Source of the DNA: Prevotellaceae bacterium
GTDB lineage: Bacteria; Bacteroidota; Bacteroidia; Bacteroidales; Bacteroidaceae
NCBI GenBank assembly: GCA_031262085.1
Contig: JAISIN010000088.1
Location: 1 to 59,180 of the forward strand
Reading direction: 5' to 3'
DNA: 59,180 bases
Shown: positions 55,867 to 59,180 of the stretch, in pieces
How positions within the stretch are numbered: position 1 is the stretch's first letter
Layout of the letters: the number at the start of each line of letters is the position of its first letter
Made by a program: the position numbers and the translations under genes
Notes under the pieces: generated by a model
Told to the model about the DNA's origin: nothing
Databases searched by the model: none
Seen by the model: only the letters and a program-made list of their open reading frames with translations

Positions 55867-56972
55867 TCTCCTCCAAATTCCATGAGATACGCCTTGATGA
55901 AGCCGTCAATCTTTCCATCCATCACCCCGTTTACATCCGACGTTTGATGGTTGGTACGGTGATCTTTCACCCGGCGGTCGTCGAACACATAACTACGTAT
56001 CTGCGACCCCCATTCAATCTTCTTCTTGCCGGCTTCCACCTTGGCTTGCTCTGCCATGCGATGCTTCAGCTCCTTATCGTACAAGATAGAGCGCAATTGA
56101 CGCATGGCATTCTCGCGATTCTTGGGCTGGTCGCGCGTTTCGGTGTTCTCAATAAGAATCTCCTCCTCCTCGCCGGTGTAAGGGTCTTTAAACTGATAAC
56201 GCAGCCGCACCCCCGATTCTACCTTATTGACGTTCTGTCCGCCTGCTCCACTAGAGCGGAAGGTATCCCACGAGATATTGGCAGGAAGAATATTCACTTC
56301 GATCGTATCATCGACCAACGGAGTGACGAAGACCGAGGCAAAAGAGGTCATGCGCTTGCCTTGTGCATTGAAGGGCGATACGCGCACCAATCGATGCACG
56401 CCGTTTTCTCCCTTCAGATAGCCGTAAGCATAGTCGCCCGATATTTCGATGGTGCACGTCTTGATGCCCGCCTCATCGCCCTCCTGTAAGTTGGCAATGA
56501 CGGCTTTATATCCGTGTGTTTCGGCATAACGCAGATACATACGCATCAGCATGCTTGCCCAATCCTGACTTTCGGTACCTCCGGCGCCCGAGTTGATTTT
56601 CAGCACACAGTCCATCTGGTCTGCCTCTTCGCGTAGCATGTTCTTCAATTCAAGCGCTTCGACGGCAGTCGTTGTTTTGACGTAAGCCTCGTCGACCTCG
56701 TCTTCGGTGACAAGTTCGTCGCGATAGAAGTCGAAAGCCAATTGCAGTTCATCGGTCAACGTTTTCACCTCCTGATATCCGTCAATCCACTGTTGCAGCG
56801 CTTTTATCTTTTTCATCTGGGCTTCGGCATTCTTCTGGTCATCCCAAAAGCCGGGAGCTTGCGTACGCAGCTGCTCCTCTTCCACTTGTACCTTTTTGCT
56901 GTCAATATCTAGATACCGACAGAGCGCATCCGTGCGCTCTTTTACGTCTTTTAATTGTTCGTTGGTTATCAT
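55863..56972 (-). CDS. prfB: Peptide chain release factor 2, without programmed frameshift
   Basis: Start at 56972 (MITNEQLKDVKERTDALCRY); longer upstream frame includes the promoter. The 369-residue protein has the stop-codon recognition SPF motif (VRVSPFNAQGK, near 210) and the GGQ motif (SSGAGGQNVNKVES, near 255). The region where many bacteria have an in-frame TGA and +1 shift reads RYLDIDSKK here with no stop and no shift. It is followed by a coupled alpha/beta hydrolase gene. Confidence 0.96.
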   Translation of the reverse strand: MITNEQLKDVKERTDALCRYLDIDSKKVQVEEEQLRTQAPGFWDDQKNAEAQMKKIKALQQWIDGYQEVKTLTDELQLAFDFYRDELVTEDEVDEAYVKTTTAVEALELKNMLREEADQMDCVLKINSGAGGTESQDWASMLMRMYLRYAETHGYKAVIANLQEGDEAGIKTCTIEISGDYAYGYLKGENGVHRLVRVSPFNAQGKRMTSFASVFVTPLVDDTIEVNILPANISWDTFRSSGAGGQNVNKVESGVRLRYQFKDPYTGEEEEILIENTETRDQPKNRENAMRQLRSILYDKELKHRMAEQAKVEAGKKKIEWGSQIRSYVFDDRRVKDHRTNHQTSDVNGVMDGKIDGFIKAYLMEFGGE

Positions 56973-56993
56973 ATTCGCACATAAAATGAGGTG

Positions 56994-57051
56994 CAAAGGT
57001 AGGCTTTTGCTTTCATTTGGATGGCTTTTCTGCAACAAAATATTACTTTTG
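56994..57051. promoter_or_regulatory. Divergent -7 elements for prfB and the FecCD-like permease
   Basis: Minus-strand TACCTTTG at 56994-57001 gives a prfB leader of about 16 nt. Plus-strand TACTTTTG at 57044-57051 precedes the permease GTG by about 21 bp. The upstream frame of the permease therefore cannot be coding. Confidence 0.5.
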
Positions 57052-57072
57052 CACCTCCTAATCAGCAAAATT

Positions 57073-58122
57073 GTGCCTCATCAAGGTTTAAATCATAAAG
57101 GAACCATTTACAGTACCGTCTTGTCGCTATTGACTCTGGTGCTGTTAGCCGGCAATCTGCTGCTGGGCACGATAGATATACCGGCTCGTGCGGTGTGGCA
57201 TATACTGTTCAGCCACGATGCGATTGAAGACCCCTCATGGCGCTTCATATTGCTCGAATCGCGACTGCCGCAAGCCATTACGGCGCTGTTGTGCGGTGCA
57301 TCGCTGGCTGTATCGGGACTATTGCTTCAAACGGCATTCAATAATCCGCTGGCAGGTCCCTCCATCCTCGGCATTAACTCCGGCGCCAGCTTGGGTGTGG
57401 CATTGGTTATGCTGGCAGGAGGCGGTACAATCGCAGAAGGAATTTTCGCTTTAAGCGGATTCTTCTCTATCGTGGCAGGAGCATTTGTCGGTTCGATGCT
57501 GATCATGGGCATCCTGCTCGCTCTCTCTACCTTGATACGCAGCAACGTCATGCTGCTCATCACAGGCATCATGATAGGCTATGTGACCTCTTCTGCCATC
57601 TCTTTACTAAACTTCTTTGCCACAGCCGAAGGGGTGCACTCGTATATGATATGGGGAATGGGCAACTTCGGCGGCGTATCGCGTGCCCAGCTACCGTGGT
57701 TTGCCGCCTTGTGCTGCGCCGGATTATTGCTTGCCATTCTGCTTATCAAACCCCTAAATGCTATGTTGTTGGGAGACCGATATGCCGAAAATCTGGGTGT
57801 AAACATTCGCCGCACCCGCAATCTGCTGTTGTTGGCTACCGGACTGCTCACCTCCGTCACTACCGCTTTCTGTGGTCCGGTGGCATTCATCGGACTGGCA
57901 GTCCCACACATTGCCCGTCTCATATTGGGTACCTCCAATCACAACTCACTCATGCCTGTTACGCTCTTGTGCGGCGGAGTTGTTGCACTGCTCTGCAACC
58001 TGATATGTATTCTACCCAGCCAAGGGGGCATTATCCCGCTCAATGCCGTAACGCCGGTATTGGGTGCGCCGGTTATCTTATATGTGATTATCAATCAACG
58101 AAAAATAGGATACTTTCATTAA
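57073..58122 (+). CDS. FecCD-family ABC transporter permease
   Basis: Start at the GTG at 57073, the first codon after the promoter; there is no ATG before the first helix. The 349-residue protein has about nine to ten hydrophobic helices, with LLESRLPQAITALLCGASLAVSG, NPLAGPSILGINSGASLG and GPVAFIGLAVPHIARLILGTSNHN, all typical of siderophore/haem/vitamin-B12 permeases (BtuC/FecD). It is followed by its ATPase 14 bp later. No substrate-binding protein lies in the window. Confidence 0.92.
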   Translation: MPHQGLNHKGTIYSTVLSLLTLVLLAGNLLLGTIDIPARAVWHILFSHDAIEDPSWRFILLESRLPQAITALLCGASLAVSGLLLQTAFNNPLAGPSILGINSGASLGVALVMLAGGGTIAEGIFALSGFFSIVAGAFVGSMLIMGILLALSTLIRSNVMLLITGIMIGYVTSSAISLLNFFATAEGVHSYMIWGMGNFGGVSRAQLPWFAALCCAGLLLAILLIKPLNAMLLGDRYAENLGVNIRRTRNLLLLATGLLTSVTTAFCGPVAFIGLAVPHIARLILGTSNHNSLMPVTLLCGGVVALLCNLICILPSQGGIIPLNAVTPVLGAPVILYVIINQRKIGYFH

Positions 58123-58136
58123 AAGGGAAGTTGAAC

Positions 58137-58925
58137 ATGAAAGAAAATAGAATCGAAGCAACCGACCTTTCCATCGGCTATCATACCGGCGCTCCCGTCC
58201 ACGCGCATCTCTCTTTCCAACTTTACGCAGGCGAGCTGACTTGCCTGCTGGGTTCCAACGGCACCGGCAAGTCGACCTTGCTCCGTACACTGGCAGCCTC
58301 GCAACCGCCGCTGGCAGGTAGGCTGTTGCTGATGGGCAAGCCATTGGTTGCCTACACCGAGCGCGAACGTGCCCGCGCCATCGGCATCGTGCTGACCGAC
58401 AAGACACAGGTTGGCGGACTGACGGTTTACGAACTTGTCGCCTTGGGACGGCAACCGCATACCGGCTTCTTCGGGCGCCTCAACCCATCCGACAAAGCCT
58501 TCATCGAAGAGGCGATGGTCGCTACCGGCATCCGCCACAAAGCCCATTGCTACATCGCCGAGCTATCGGATGGCGAACGGCAGAAAGCCATGATAGCCAA
58601 GGCGCTCGTGCAAGAGTGCCCCATTATTCTGCTGGACGAGCCAACAGCCTTTCTGGATGTTGTAAGCCGCATCGAAATGATGAATCTGCTCCACCGCCTT
58701 GCCAACGAACAAAACAAAGCCATTCTCCTCTCTACACACGATGTGGAGCAGGCGCTTGTCTTGACAGACCGCCTCTGGCTTCTCTCCGGCGAAGGAGGGT
58801 TGCAGTGCGGCACCACCGAAGAGATGCTTCAAAACGGCACACTCGACCGATTGCTGAAGCATACCGACATCCATATAACGCAAGACACAACAGGGATTAC
58901 CTTTTATCGAAAGAAAGGTTTATAA
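58137..58925 (+). CDS. ATP-binding protein of a FecE/BtuD-like ABC transporter
   Basis: Start at the ATG at 58137 (MKENRIEATDLSIGYHTGAP). The 262-residue ATPase has Walker A LLGSNGTGKSTLLRTL, signature LSDGERQKAMIAKAL and Walker B IILLDEPTAFLDVVSR, and HDVEQAL. LSDGERQ in place of LSGGERQ is a small variant seen in this family. With the upstream permease it imports a siderophore, haem or cobamide; specificity unknown. Confidence 0.92.
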   Translation: MKENRIEATDLSIGYHTGAPVHAHLSFQLYAGELTCLLGSNGTGKSTLLRTLAASQPPLAGRLLLMGKPLVAYTERERARAIGIVLTDKTQVGGLTVYELVALGRQPHTGFFGRLNPSDKAFIEEAMVATGIRHKAHCYIAELSDGERQKAMIAKALVQECPIILLDEPTAFLDVVSRIEMMNLLHRLANEQNKAILLSTHDVEQALVLTDRLWLLSGEGGLQCGTTEEMLQNGTLDRLLKHTDIHITQDTTGITFYRKKGL

Positions 58926-59180
58926 AAATAGTCGGGACCGGCATATCCGGAAACCACGAAAGGGTTATTCAACTGTTTCATAATCAATAGCTAATCGATG
59001 GCATAATTAATACAGCACTTTTTGTGCTGCACAAATTACGCAATAACTATCGAGACGGCAATCTGAAGTGTGATCACTCCTTGTACAAATGCTGATAAAT
59101 TCATTGATTTGTTTGCTATGAAAGGTTTTATTGAGGTATAAATCTTATCTTTGCCCCGAAATCTTTCATAGTGAACAAAA
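58926..59180. other. Non-coding end region with one hairpin
   Basis: No gene seen in these 255 bp. A short hairpin CAGCAC-TTTTT-GTGCTG sits at 59013-59029. Near 59146 TATCTTTG may be a -7 box for a gene starting just beyond the edge (about 30 bp before the end). Confidence 0.5.

Noticed and set aside
57073..57073. FecCD-like permease starting at 56896
   Set aside because: That frame overlaps prfB antisense and lies upstream of the -7 box at 57044.

Overview
This window comes from a member of the Bacteroidales (Bacteroidota). The evidence is a SusC/SusD/SusE/SusF outer-membrane operon, a GldE homologue in a mutY-ssb-gldE-phosphopantetheinyl transferase block, many promoters of the Bacteroidetes sigma type (-7 TAnnTTTG, sometimes with TTTG near -33), few visible Shine-Dalgarno sites, and a T9SS-type C-terminal sorting domain on a secreted nuclease. 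The T9SS signal suggests a Porphyromonas/Tannerella/Parabacteroides-like relative rather than a typical Bacteroides, but I cannot name a genus.

Layout. 1-692: the N-terminal part of an AAA-ATPase/PD-(D/E)XK (DUF1703) protein running off the left edge, preceded by a 4 x 23-bp palindromic tandem array. 877-8729: a susC-D-E-F operon on the minus strand with an enlarged SusF and no glycosidase nearby. 8887-10272: a secreted subtilase. 10390-17140: purU, then hisH-hisA-hisF-hisIE and ftsE in overlapping genes, then lysC and lysA. 17133-20836 (minus): two endonuclease/exonuclease/phosphatase proteins (one T9SS-sorted, one membrane-anchored) and a D-2-hydroxyacid dehydrogenase. 20957-22865: a small exported protein, an outer-membrane barrel and ferritin. 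22866-23956: a gene-poor kilobase holding a long hairpin, a 231-bp inverted repeat around a promoter-bearing AT-rich spacer, a DUF1703 gene fragment and two short-period tandem repeats. 23957-26073 (minus): RNase G, a 30-residue basic protein and HU. 26220-29783: mutY, ssb, gldE and a phosphopantetheinyl transferase. 29765-30663: a YjdI ferredoxin and two YjdJ-type acetyltransferases. 30796-32399: trpS and a small heat-shock protein. 32603-38499 (minus): alaS-mtaB-acyltransferase-glycosyltransferase. 38578-42202: an M23 peptidase and a Rel/SpoT-MerR pair. 42255-47034 (minus): acn-icd-gltA. 47267-49174: a second palindromic array and a complete DUF1703 gene. 49186-53345: glycosyltransferase, aminotransferase and acyl-CoA ligase. 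53346-56972 (minus): prfB, an alpha/beta hydrolase, a TPM protein and LemA. 57073-58925: a FecCD-type permease and its ATPase.

Most of the window is ordinary housekeeping: histidine and lysine biosynthesis, the citrate-to-2-oxoglutarate branch that supplies glutamate, translation, ppGpp metabolism and DNA repair. The most unusual signal is that each of the three DUF1703 loci (one cut by the window edge, one complete, one reduced to about 34 codons) has 21-23-bp tandem repeats on the 5' side of the gene. The repeat sequences are unrelated between loci, but the copy length is nearly constant and the copies are palindromic in the two intact loci. At the degraded locus the gene fragment ends where a large inverted repeat begins. 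This repeat-plus-ATPase/nuclease arrangement is my candidate for an undescribed system.
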